This document shows positions 16,392 to 23,183 of a stretch of 64,000 nt of DNA, piece after piece. A program made the translations under genes and the position numbers. The notes under the pieces were generated by a model. The model worked only from the letters and a program-made list of their open reading frames with translations. It was not told the DNA's origin and made no database searches. The DNA is from JAKPQD01 sp029572965. GTDB taxonomy: Bacteria > Bacteroidota > Bacteroidia > Bacteroidales > DTGW01. Within the stretch, counting starts at the first letter, position 1, and every line of letters starts with the position of its first letter. The stretch is from the NCBI GenBank assembly GCA_035374585.1, contig DAOSPF010000006.1:1-64000 (forward strand), read 5' to 3'.

Positions 16392-16769
16392 TTATATTAT
16401 TTTAGTGATTAGGTTTCCCAAATAAGTGGCCAAAATGCCAATAAAAACACTCAGGCTTGTATATAAAGCAAAATAGAAAATATTACCATCGCGAAGCAGC
16501 GCAACATTCTCGTTGGCAAAAGTCGAAAATGTAGTAAACCCGCCACAAAAGCCAACCGTCAGGAACATGCGCAACTCTGAAGACATCGCGTTGCCCCGTT
16601 CTGAAATGCCATAAAACAACCCAATAAGAAAGCAGCCAAGAATGTTGACAACAAATGTTCCGTAAGGAAAAGACGCAATAAAGGTATTTTGAATAAAACG
16701 TGAAGTAAGAAAACGTGAGATGCCCCCCAGGAAACTCCCCGAACCAATAAACAAAAGTATTTTTATCAT
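16392..16769 (-). CDS. crcB: CrcB/Fluc fluoride channel
   Basis: This 125-residue protein has four transmembrane helices and all Fluc landmarks: GSGSFLGGISRFLTS near the N-terminus, PYGTFVVNILGCFLIGLFYG near residue 36, and VGFCGGFTTFSTFANE near residue 72, which holds the central Na+ site and the phenylalanine box. Fluc channels work as dual-topology dimers that let fluoride leave the cytoplasm. A single gene implies a homodimer. It is the first gene of a nine-gene operon behind a fluoride riboswitch. The ATG at 16769 lies 3 nt from the switch stem, so control at translation initiation is likely. Confidence 0.96.
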   Translation of the reverse strand: MIKILLFIGSGSFLGGISRFLTSRFIQNTFIASFPYGTFVVNILGCFLIGLFYGISERGNAMSSELRMFLTVGFCGGFTTFSTFANENVALLRDGNIFYFALYTSLSVFIGILATYLGNLITKII

Positions 16770-16772
16770 ATA

Positions 16773-16812
16773 TCCTGCATACTTTAAGGTTAAACAATAA
16801 AGTCATACAGGA
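16773..16812 (-). promoter_or_regulatory. Expression platform of the crcB riboswitch
   Basis: On the minus strand the segment 16812-16798 (containing the conserved CTCCTGTA end of the aptamer) is complementary to 16786-16773 (TAAAGTATGCAGGA), with one bulged base and one G-U pair. This stem would disrupt the aptamer and cover the AGGA immediately upstream of the crcB ATG, giving an OFF state without fluoride. Confidence 0.65.
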
Positions 16813-16855
16813 GTTATCAGCTTATTTAAGGCGGTTCGAGGCTAACCCCATAGCC
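16806..16855 (-). ncRNA. Fluoride riboswitch (crcB motif) upstream of crcB
   Basis: The minus-strand RNA reads GGCTATGGGGTTAGCC (first hairpin with AUGG loop), then AACCGCC, a short CTTA/TAAG stem and AGCTGATAACTCCTGTA, matching the conserved core of the fluoride aptamer. It directly precedes the crcB channel gene, its most common partner. It starts 24 nt after the stop codon of the upstream thioredoxin gene. Confidence 0.94.
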
Positions 16856-16861
16856 AGACAC

Positions 16862-16869
16862 CAAAGGTA
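16862..16869 (-). promoter_or_regulatory. Bacteroidota-type -7 box (TACCTTTG) for the crcB operon
   Basis: TACCTTTG fits TAnnTTTG and stands 6 nt before the aptamer. It lies between the thioredoxin stop codon and the riboswitch, so any upstream promoter elements would fall inside the thioredoxin gene. Confidence 0.6.
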
Positions 16870-16878
16870 GGAAAAAAA

Positions 16879-17376
16879 TTAAAAACGGAAAGCTATTAAT
16901 AGCTCATTTGTAGAATAATACCCCGTATGCCTGAAAAACTCTTTACCTTCTTTATCTAAAAGCACTTGTGAAGATATGGCTGCAATGCCAAAGTATTTCA
17001 TCAACCGCTGATTTTCGGGCAGCATGATGTTTATAAAGATTACGTTTACGCGGTCGGGGAAGCGGGCCTTTATTTCGGCCATAACCTGTTCCATACGTTT
17101 GCAGGCCGAACAGCCTTTTGCCCCAAATTCGAGAAATGTAAACTGGTAGCTTAGCCCATTTTTAGCGTAGTTGTAGGCCGAATCGACAAAAGCCGGTACC
17201 GAGTGTTGAACTTCGGGGCCAGCTTGTGTTTTAATGGCTTTTGATGCGTAATTGTTTAATGTATCTTTGAATACGAAAAGCAGGACAAAAAACAATACCG
17301 ACAGCACCATAAAAGCCGCCGACAGCGCCTGTTTTGTTTTAGAAGTCAACCGCAGCCTTTTCATAAACAGCTTCAA
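16879..17376 (-). CDS. Membrane-anchored thioredoxin-fold protein
   Basis: This 165-residue protein has one N-terminal membrane helix (residues 17-38) followed by a periplasmic thioredoxin-like domain with the redox motif GCSACKRMEQ (CSAC) near residue 91, NVIFINIMLPENQ, and the cis-Pro region replaced by AISSQVLLDKEGKEF. It probably moves electrons or reduces thiols on the outer side of the membrane, working with the CcdA-like protein upstream in the same operon. The gene overlaps the DGC gene by 38 bp in another frame, so the exact start may be the Met at 17364. It is the last gene of the second ars operon. Confidence 0.82.
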   Translation of the reverse strand: MKLFMKRLRLTSKTKQALSAAFMVLSVLFFVLLFVFKDTLNNYASKAIKTQAGPEVQHSVPAFVDSAYNYAKNGLSYQFTFLEFGAKGCSACKRMEQVMAEIKARFPDRVNVIFINIMLPENQRLMKYFGIAAISSQVLLDKEGKEFFRHTGYYSTNELLIAFRF

Positions 17377-17716
17377 TTACTTCGCTGGTAACAGGGGTTT
17401 GGCCTTTCACATAACCGAGGTCGGTCATACGCATGTATTTGTAATTGGTAATGCCTGCTTTATCAAGTATCTTTTTGCCACAATCAACCGGGCAGCCATC
17501 TATTAGTAGAAGGTCTGCCTCCTTGAACATCTCGATGGTGGGTTTCACATCGGCTGCTACAGCCGCAAGGCAGTTCATTTTGCGGATATTATTGTCCCTC
17601 AGTTTTCGGGCAACCAAGTCCGATATTTGGCCCAAATCGCATGCCCCCGAACAGGCTATTACAACATATTCGCCGCTGCCACAAAGGCAGGTTTTTACGT
17701 TATTATTTGTTTCCAT
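17339..17716 (-). CDS. DGC-domain putative zinc-binding protein
   Basis: This 125-residue protein is Cys-rich: CLCGSG at the start, CSGACDLGQISD, a KMNCLAAVAADV segment and LLIDGCPVDCGKKILD, which contains the Asp-Gly-Cys triad that names the family. Eight cysteines suggest metal or thiol chemistry. Family members are found in metal-resistance and thioredoxin operons, with no defined reaction. It starts 4 bp after the porin gene and overlaps the membrane thioredoxin gene, so the two are surely co-translated. An oxidoreductase or metal-binding role for arsenic or thiol handling is inference. Confidence 0.82.
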   Translation of the reverse strand: METNNNVKTCLCGSGEYVVIACSGACDLGQISDLVARKLRDNNIRKMNCLAAVAADVKPTIEMFKEADLLLIDGCPVDCGKKILDKAGITNYKYMRMTDLGYVKGQTPVTSEVIEAVYEKAAVDF

Positions 17717-17720
17717 ACAT

Positions 17721-18806
17721 TTAAAGTTTAAATTCTGTACTAAGCATTATTATATTGGTATGTTTTTTATCGGACTGTTTGGCTTTCCACCCCTGATAAT
17801 TAATTGAAAGATTTACAGTTTTAACAGGTTGGTAATGAATCCCCATTATATAGGCTTTACCTTCTTTTGCAATATTCCAGCTTTGTGATTGACCAGATAA
17901 GGTATTGGATAACACATTGTCGTAGCGGGCAAAGATTTCAATTTTAGGATTCACAATGTAAGTGCCAAACAAAGAATATCCCCAAAAATCATGGTCATTG
18001 TAGTTTAGGTTGTTCAACCTGTAATTAACGTCAAGTCCTGCACGGAAAACTTTATCCAACTGGTAACCTGTGAAAAACGAAAAGAGGTGTTGCGTTGCAT
18101 TATCGCTCGGGTCGCCCGATTGTGTATTGTCATAATACAGGCGGGTTAACAATCCTTTTAAAGGTTTAATGTCAATACCTGTTGCATATTTTACTTTACC
18201 GTAATCATCTTGTTTAAACCTTATACCTTCTCCGTTGGTAACAGCAACGTCAAAAGCCAAAATGTTATTTACCTTAACAAACCCGATTGCCCCGAAATCG
18301 CCACTTGCAGTTCCATAATATCTGTCTTGGAAAGTTTCATAAACATAGCGATAGCCCCAAAACTTTTCCTGAGTGATATAATGATTTTGCAAAATACCAC
18401 CCACTTGCAAAGTAAACATTTCAGAAGGTTTCCATTGAATAAAAGCAAACTTCAGGAATGCTGTATAATAGCTTCCTTCCTTGGAAGTGTTATTGACTGT
18501 ATAATTTTTACCTGTAGAATCGGTTACAACAATATTACCAACAGTAGTTGGCCTACCAGCAGCATCAATTATCAATGTACCTGAAAAACTATTTGAAAAA
18601 TTATAATTATACCCAAAGTGGGCACGGGTAATACCAAAGCTTACAGGTTGTTTGGCATCTTTAGTTGCGTCAAGCTTGGAATACCCAAACACTTGCACAA
18701 TAGGTTTGCCCGAAGGTTTAAAAGTTGTATCGGTATCTTGCCCGAATATTTGTACACTATAACATATACATGTGAATAGCAACAAAAACCTAAGTTTTGT
18801 TTTCAT
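17721..18806 (-). CDS. Outer-membrane beta-barrel porin of the second ars operon
   Basis: This 361-residue protein has a signal peptide (residues 1-22, ending FGQ) and then alternating amphipathic strands typical of a 16- to 18-stranded porin, such as ARAHFGYNYNFSNSFSGTLI-like stretches, GILQNHYITQEKFWGYRYVYE and YDNVLSNTLSG, finishing with an aromatic/charged end LSTEFKL. It resembles the phosphate-selective porin O/P type. Placement inside an ArsR-controlled operon suggests that it lets an arsenical or counter-ion cross the outer membrane. Its start touches the stop of the P5CR-like gene without a gap. Confidence 0.78.
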   Translation of the reverse strand: MKTKLRFLLLFTCICYSVQIFGQDTDTTFKPSGKPIVQVFGYSKLDATKDAKQPVSFGITRAHFGYNYNFSNSFSGTLIIDAAGRPTTVGNIVVTDSTGKNYTVNNTSKEGSYYTAFLKFAFIQWKPSEMFTLQVGGILQNHYITQEKFWGYRYVYETFQDRYYGTASGDFGAIGFVKVNNILAFDVAVTNGEGIRFKQDDYGKVKYATGIDIKPLKGLLTRLYYDNTQSGDPSDNATQHLFSFFTGYQLDKVFRAGLDVNYRLNNLNYNDHDFWGYSLFGTYIVNPKIEIFARYDNVLSNTLSGQSQSWNIAKEGKAYIMGIHYQPVKTVNLSINYQGWKAKQSDKKHTNIIMLSTEFKL

Positions 18807-19577
18807 TTACGGTTTAATTCTATTGTATATACCTGTTAAATATTGGTCGTAATAGCCTTTAATGGTTTCTTCCACTTCTGCCATTGGTTTTACCGGAACA
18901 AGGTCGGCTACTTCGGCATAAGGTAAACCTGAGTTGAAAAGGGTTTCGGTTGTACCCCAAAGCATATTTGAGATAGTTTTAGCGGCCTCTTGTTCATCCA
19001 TGCCAAACGAAACGGCCAGTTCTTTAAGCTTTTGCAACTGGAAGTTAAAGTAAGTATGCCCCATGGCGCTAATAACAGCATAAGCTTCAATTTTGTTGTC
19101 GGCTACTTCGGGCTCATAGCCTAATGGCCGAAACAGTTCGAGAAATGCTTTCTTTTTATCAGCATCAAAAGAAGCAGAAAACGAAACCGGGTTAACGCCT
19201 TTGTTTACAATGGTTGAAGCGCTGGGGTTCATGCGGGCAATGTTGGCAAAACCACCCAGCAAAGCAGTCAGTTTTTCAATAGTAAACTTTGGCGCTAACG
19301 AAAGCAATACCGAACCGGGTTGCAGGCTGCCTTTGATTTTCTCAATGGTCTCCATTACCATTGGGGGGTGAACGGAAAGAATAACAAGTTCGGCTGTTGC
19401 AGCTTCATCAACACTGGTTGTAGTGGTAACCTGTGGAAATTTAGCTTTTACAGCTTTTAATGCTTCTTCGCTTACATCATACACAACTACTTTGTCAAAA
19501 CGTACATTGGCATTGTTAAATGCCTGGGCTAAAATGCGGGTAATACGGCCGCCGCCAATAAAACTGATTGTTTTCAT
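18807..19577 (-). CDS. Pyrroline-5-carboxylate reductase-like NAD(P)-binding oxidoreductase
   Basis: This 256-residue protein starts with a Rossmann motif ISFIGGGRITRILAQAF, followed by KVVVYDVSEEALKAVKAKF, LVILSVHPPMVMETI and the ProC-like NIARMNPSASTIVNKG stretch near residue 115. The C-terminal half is helical, as in ProC/F420-dependent reductases. The active site need not be proline synthesis: similar genes recur in Bacteroidota metal and arsenic operons without a known substrate. It lies between the DUF2798 gene (25 bp) and the porin gene (no gap). Confidence 0.8.
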   Translation of the reverse strand: MKTISFIGGGRITRILAQAFNNANVRFDKVVVYDVSEEALKAVKAKFPQVTTTTSVDEAATAELVILSVHPPMVMETIEKIKGSLQPGSVLLSLAPKFTIEKLTALLGGFANIARMNPSASTIVNKGVNPVSFSASFDADKKKAFLELFRPLGYEPEVADNKIEAYAVISAMGHTYFNFQLQKLKELAVSFGMDEQEAAKTISNMLWGTTETLFNSGLPYAEVADLVPVKPMAEVEETIKGYYDQYLTGIYNRIKP

Positions 19578-19602
19578 TTTTTTTAATATTAAGGGTTAAA
19601 AA

Positions 19603-19827
19603 TTATTCAACATATTTTGCAATGGTTTTCTTTATTATGGGCATAATCACCATCACCACCGGAAGGGCTGCCACGAAGGCAAGTCCCCATGATTTCATCC
19701 ATTTGGCAATAAATCCGGCATGGTAGCCAAAGTTTACCGATACACTTACAAACGTTACTACAAATGTCATTACCAAAACCATGATGATTAATGTAACTTT
19801 CATTTCATTCTTTTTTGCGATTTTCAT
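19603..19827 (-). CDS. Small two-helix membrane protein (DUF2798-like)
   Basis: This is a 74-residue protein with the start set at the ATG at 19827 (MKIAKKNEMK); a TTG start nine codons earlier would overlap the permease gene. Two hydrophobic helices are visible (LIIMVLVMTFVVTFVSV and WGLAFVAALPVVMVIMPI) joined by a GYHAGFIAKWMKS loop, ending in a basic KKTIAKYVE tail. The pattern matches DUF2798 proteins, whose function is unknown. In this operon it follows the ArsP/DUF318-type permease by 13 bp and may assist it. Confidence 0.7.
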   Translation of the reverse strand: MKIAKKNEMKVTLIIMVLVMTFVVTFVSVSVNFGYHAGFIAKWMKSWGLAFVAALPVVMVIMPIIKKTIAKYVE

Positions 19828-19840
19828 TTTTTTTATTGTT

Positions 19841-21181
19841 TTAAATTGCACCAAATATTAGTCCGGAAATTGTGGCCATTACAATTACCAATGTAACATA
19901 AACTACCGTTTTTTGGGTACCCATTACGCCTCGTATTACCAACATGTTGGGTAATGATAATGATGGCCCGGCCAATAATAACGCTAAAGCAGGGCCTTTG
20001 CCCATACCTGAAGCGATTAATCCTTGTAAAATAGGTACTTCGGTAAGAGTGGCAAAGTACATAAAAGCGCCTACAACTGAAGCAAAAAAATTGGAGAATA
20101 CCGAGTTTCCGCCAACTAAAGCAGAAATCCATTCGTTAGGGATTATGCCTGCAATTGTTTTTCCATCATGGGTGGAGCCTAACAAAAAACCTGCTGTAAC
20201 AACACCTATGGCAAGCAAGGGCAGGATTTGTTTGGCAAACCCCCAGGCAGAAATTGTCCACTCTTTATTGTCTTCGTCTTTTTTGTCTAAAAGTGTTATG
20301 GTACTTAAAGCTGCAATGCCAACTATCATGGGTACAAGCGGGGCAAGTTTGACGTTTTCAATAAACGTCGATGATAAGAAAGCTGATGTAACAGTTGCCA
20401 CGGTTGCCAGTAAAACCCATTGCCATTTTATTTTCAAGATATAGATTAATGAATAACCAAGCAGCAATGCAAAAAAGCCGGTGATATACCATTTATAAGC
20501 CCATATATAATACCAGGCACTTGAAGTATCGCTACTTGCAGGACTGCCCCAGTTAGCAAAAACAAGGATTAATACTAATGTAAAAAAATGGAACGAAGTT
20601 TGCCACATCGGACGTTTTTCAGCCTGAAATTCAATATTCATCTGTTCTTCACGCTTTGCTTTTTCTTCTTTACGGTATATGAGCGACATAGCCACTCCTA
20701 TAATGATACTAAAAGATACTGCTCCAATAGTCCGTGCAACACCCATCTCAAAGCCTAATATACGTGCGGTTAAGATAATGGCAAGGATGTTTATTGCCGG
20801 GCCCGAATACAAAAAGGCAATAGCCGGGCCCAAACCGGCACCACGTTTGTGAATACTTGAAAACAAGGGCAAAATAGTACAACTGCAAACGGCAAGTATA
20901 GTGCCTGATACAGCGGCAACTGTATATGCCAGCCATTTCTTGGCATTAGCCCCAAAATAACGTAATACAGAGCCCTGGCTGACAAATATTGATATTACAC
21001 CTGCAATAAAGAATGCTGGTAACAAACATAAAATTACATGCTCACGGGCATACCATTTTACAAGGTCGAACGTGGCTGCAATGGCCGTATTAAACCTGAC
21101 ACTTTCGATGGGCAGAAAAAATGCTGCCCCAAATATTACTGCTATCCATAGCAGGATTTTAAACTCTTTTTTTGTTTCCAT
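19841..21181 (-). CDS. ArsP/DUF318-type permease
   Basis: This 446-residue protein has about ten membrane helices in two halves. The family cores are SGTILAVCSCTILPLFSSIHKRGAG near residue 92 (the conserved CSC motif), AFLYSGPAINILAI, and in the second half EVPILQGLIASGMGKGPALALLLAGPSLSLPNML. ArsP-type members export trivalent organoarsenicals; other members (the SO_0444 type) are linked to Cu/Zn. In an ArsR-controlled operon with ArsF/ArsG-like proteins, arsenical export is the best guess. It lies 58 bp after the CcdA-like gene. Confidence 0.85.
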   Translation of the reverse strand: METKKEFKILLWIAVIFGAAFFLPIESVRFNTAIAATFDLVKWYAREHVILCLLPAFFIAGVISIFVSQGSVLRYFGANAKKWLAYTVAAVSGTILAVCSCTILPLFSSIHKRGAGLGPAIAFLYSGPAINILAIILTARILGFEMGVARTIGAVSFSIIIGVAMSLIYRKEEKAKREEQMNIEFQAEKRPMWQTSFHFFTLVLILVFANWGSPASSDTSSAWYYIWAYKWYITGFFALLLGYSLIYILKIKWQWVLLATVATVTSAFLSSTFIENVKLAPLVPMIVGIAALSTITLLDKKDEDNKEWTISAWGFAKQILPLLAIGVVTAGFLLGSTHDGKTIAGIIPNEWISALVGGNSVFSNFFASVVGAFMYFATLTEVPILQGLIASGMGKGPALALLLAGPSLSLPNMLVIRGVMGTQKTVVYVTLVIVMATISGLIFGAI

Positions 21182-21239
21182 TACTTCTTTTGTTTTATTT
21201 AGAATTTCGTCTAAACCCGAAATATGTTTTCAAATTTTT

Positions 21240-21938
21240 TTATAAATAAACCCTTATGATATAGTAGATGCCAACCAGAATGAACAATATTGCTATAATG
21301 CGACGGAACCACTTTTCAAAGGTCTTCACCTTATGGTAAACATGCCCAATGCCCGATACGGTGTATGCAAGCACCCATGCAAAAAGAATGACCGGGATAC
21401 CCGTAGCCAGAGCAAAAATTACTGGAAGGTACAAACCCGATGCGCTGGCAACCGTCATGGGTACAAGCATGCCGAAATATAAAACCCCGCTGTAAGGGCA
21501 AAAAGCTAACGCAAAAACAATCCCCAGCAGAATGGTGTCTATATAATTCCATGTAGCTTTGTTTTCCATTCGGGAAGTTAATTTGCCCATGCCTGGAAAT
21601 TTCATTTTGATGACATCCAGCATAAACAACCCAATAATGATAAGCAATGGGCCGAGGAACTTTTCGCCATACTGCTGAAAAATACCGGAAAACTTAAACT
21701 GGTCAACCCCAAGAAAAATCACCAGGGCTATTGCGGTATATGAAATGGCCCTGCCAAGGGTGTAAAGCAAACCATTGATAAATACACGGTGGCGGTTTTC
21801 AATATCTTTGCTGATAAAGCCTATTGCTGTAATGTTGGTGGCCAGGGGGCATGGACTGATAGCTGTCATCAAACCCAGTACCAATGCCGAAAGCCACGGC
21901 ATTGTACTGTTTTCTAATATGCTGTTAAAAAAATCCAT
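21240..21938 (-). CDS. CcdA/DsbD-like thiol transporter, ArsG type
   Basis: This 232-residue protein has six predicted helices and the paired CcdA/DsbD motifs ISPCPLATNITAIGF near residue 28 and LAFCPYSGVLYFGM near residue 145, each with one redox Cys next to Pro. Such proteins carry electrons from cytoplasmic thioredoxin to the periplasm. The Pro-Leu-Ala-Thr-Asn context is the one annotated as ArsG in arsEFG-type clusters, proposed to act in aromatic arsenical reduction or efflux. It is 6 bp after the ArsF-like gene. Confidence 0.85.
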   Translation of the reverse strand: MDFFNSILENSTMPWLSALVLGLMTAISPCPLATNITAIGFISKDIENRHRVFINGLLYTLGRAISYTAIALVIFLGVDQFKFSGIFQQYGEKFLGPLLIIIGLFMLDVIKMKFPGMGKLTSRMENKATWNYIDTILLGIVFALAFCPYSGVLYFGMLVPMTVASASGLYLPVIFALATGIPVILFAWVLAYTVSGIGHVYHKVKTFEKWFRRIIAILFILVGIYYIIRVYL

Positions 21939-21944
21939 GTTGTG

Positions 21945-22352
21945 CTACTTCAAAAGCTCATCAACTTTTTCTTTAATAACAGATCTTAATTTTTCAGGGT
22001 TTGAGCGGGCATACATAAAACCTTCGTTGGTAATGTTGATTTTTGTATCGCCTTTTACTATCAATAAAGTTTGTCCTGATACTTTTAACTTTTCAGCAAG
22101 GGCTTTGCTTGAAGCTTCGTCTAAATTGACCGACTGAAAAGAAACTTTGTCGCCATAAAGGGCTGCGATGCTTTCTTTGGCTTCTGCTTCAACCGTCTTA
22201 CAAGTAACACAGCGACTGGTAAAATGAAAATAATAAGCTTCTACTTTAGCCGAAGCATTGGGTTTATCCTCTTTTTTTGTAGTTTGTGCATTGCACGATA
22301 AACTGCCCAATGTCATTACAAGGGCAAAACTGAACATTACAATCTGTTTCAT
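21945..22352 (-). CDS. ArsF-like periplasmic thioredoxin-fold protein
   Basis: The start was placed at 22352 (MKQIVMFSFALV), where a signal or lipoprotein peptide begins (LGSLSCNAQ); the upstream frame is repeat DNA. The 135-residue protein has a thioredoxin-like redox motif in YFHFTSRCVTCKTVEAEA (CVTC) and a TLLIVKGD strand near the cis-Pro position. It matches the ArsF family, named as a subunit of a nitro-aromatic arsenical reductase. It should exchange electrons with the ArsG/CcdA-like membrane protein encoded 6 bp downstream. Confidence 0.82.
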   Translation of the reverse strand: MKQIVMFSFALVMTLGSLSCNAQTTKKEDKPNASAKVEAYYFHFTSRCVTCKTVEAEAKESIAALYGDKVSFQSVNLDEASSKALAEKLKVSGQTLLIVKGDTKINITNEGFMYARSNPEKLRSVIKEKVDELLK

Positions 22353-22456
22353 AATTATTTTAATTTGAAGATTATCTAATTTGAAAATTATACAATTTGA
22401 GAATTTGAGAATGATTTGCTTATTAACCATCTTCAAATTTTCAAACCAATACATTT
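22353..22456. repeat. TTTGAAAATTTGAAG-type intergenic repeat
   Basis: The gap between the small thioredoxin and arsF-like genes is built of ATTTGAAAATTATACAATTTGAGAATTTGAG-like units and complements such as CTTCAAATTTTCAAA. It belongs to the same family as the repeats in the first ars operon. Confidence 0.55.
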
Positions 22457-22696
22457 TCAAATTGCTTTTAACAATACTTGTTTTATTTCGTCGGCAGAAG
22501 GTACACGGCCTTTTATTTCAACCTTTTCGTTCACTACAAGGGCAGGGGTTGCCATAATGTTGTATTTCATTATCTCCACAATGTCCTCTACCTTGGTAAT
22601 ATTGGCATTTATGCCATTTTGTTCGACCACTTCACGGGTTATCTTTTCTAGTGTTTTACATTTGGCGCAACCAGAGCCTAAAATTTTTATTTCCAT
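22457..22696 (-). CDS. Small thioredoxin-like redox protein (CxxC), ArsE-like position
   Basis: This 79-residue protein starts MEIKILGSGCAKCKTLEKIT with a CAKC redox or metal site and contains MATPALVVNEKVEIKGRVPS, the cis-Pro and strand part of the glutaredoxin/thioredoxin fold. This is the 'redox-active disulfide protein 2' type of small cytoplasmic thioredoxin. It sits between arsR and arsF, where arsEFG-type operons often place such a gene. It may pass electrons to the CcdA-like ArsG or bind arsenite. Function is inferred from family and neighbours. Confidence 0.85.
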   Translation of the reverse strand: MEIKILGSGCAKCKTLEKITREVVEQNGINANITKVEDIVEIMKYNIMATPALVVNEKVEIKGRVPSADEIKQVLLKAI

Positions 22697-22785
22697 ACCT
22701 TAAATTTATTTGATAATTATACAATTTGATAATTTGAAGATTGAAGAATTGATTTTTATTTTCAAGTCAATTCATCTTCAAATTA
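22697..22785. repeat. TTTGATAATTTGAAG-type intergenic repeat
   Basis: The gap between arsR and the small thioredoxin gene holds ACAATTTGATAATTTGAAGATTGAAG followed by the complementary TTCATCTTCAAATTATTATATTTTCAAATT, which could fold into an AT-rich hairpin. Confidence 0.5.
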
Positions 22786-23100
22786 TTATATTTTCAAATT
22801 AAAAAATTGTATCATTGTTTTTTTTGCTTCTTCCCAATTTTCGCGGTTTATACAATACTTGATATACGGAGGGTTTATTTCACCCTGTATCAATCCTGCT
22901 TTTTTTAGTTCGGCCAAATGCTCTGATAAGGTAGAGCGGGCAATGGGCAATTCTTCGGCCATGTCGCCACTGTAACAGCATTTATCTATATTGTTGGCCA
23001 GGTAATCGAGGATAAAAACCCTTACCGGGTGCGAAAGCGCTTTGGCAAACCGGGCAACCTTCTCTTGTGAATCGGTGTAATATTTTTCTTTTTCTGACAT
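22786..23100 (-). CDS. arsR: ArsR-family metalloregulator of the second ars operon
   Basis: The start was placed at the ATG at 23100 (MSEKEKYYTDS); an earlier TTG at 23121 would fall inside the operator. The 104-residue winged-helix protein has FAKALSHPVRVFILDYLA, a Cys pair in NNIDKCCYSGDMAEELPIARST, the recognition helix RSTLSEHLAELKKAGLIQGEIN and YCINRENW near the end. The CC pair differs from the first ArsR (CX8C), so the two regulators probably bind metal differently. It should autorepress and control the long operon downstream as far as the membrane thioredoxin gene. Confidence 0.9.
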   Translation of the reverse strand: MSEKEKYYTDSQEKVARFAKALSHPVRVFILDYLANNIDKCCYSGDMAEELPIARSTLSEHLAELKKAGLIQGEINPPYIKYCINRENWEEAKKTMIQFFNLKI

Positions 23101-23113
23101 TGTTAGAAATATG

Positions 23114-23153
23114 TTTCGCAAATATACGAAATATATTTCGGAAATTTGCGAAA
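23114..23153. promoter_or_regulatory. Nested palindromic operator and promoter of the second ars operon
   Basis: TTTCGCAAAT (23114-23123) and ATTTGCGAAA (23144-23153) form a perfect outer inverted repeat around a perfect inner palindrome CGAAATATATTTCG (23127-23140). A consensus -7 box TATATTTG lies on the minus strand at 23119-23126, overlapping the outer arm nearest to arsR. Two dimers or one tetramer could bind and block RNA polymerase. Confidence 0.75.
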
Positions 23154-23183
23154 TGGATTAAAAATTTTTATTATTTTGATGAA

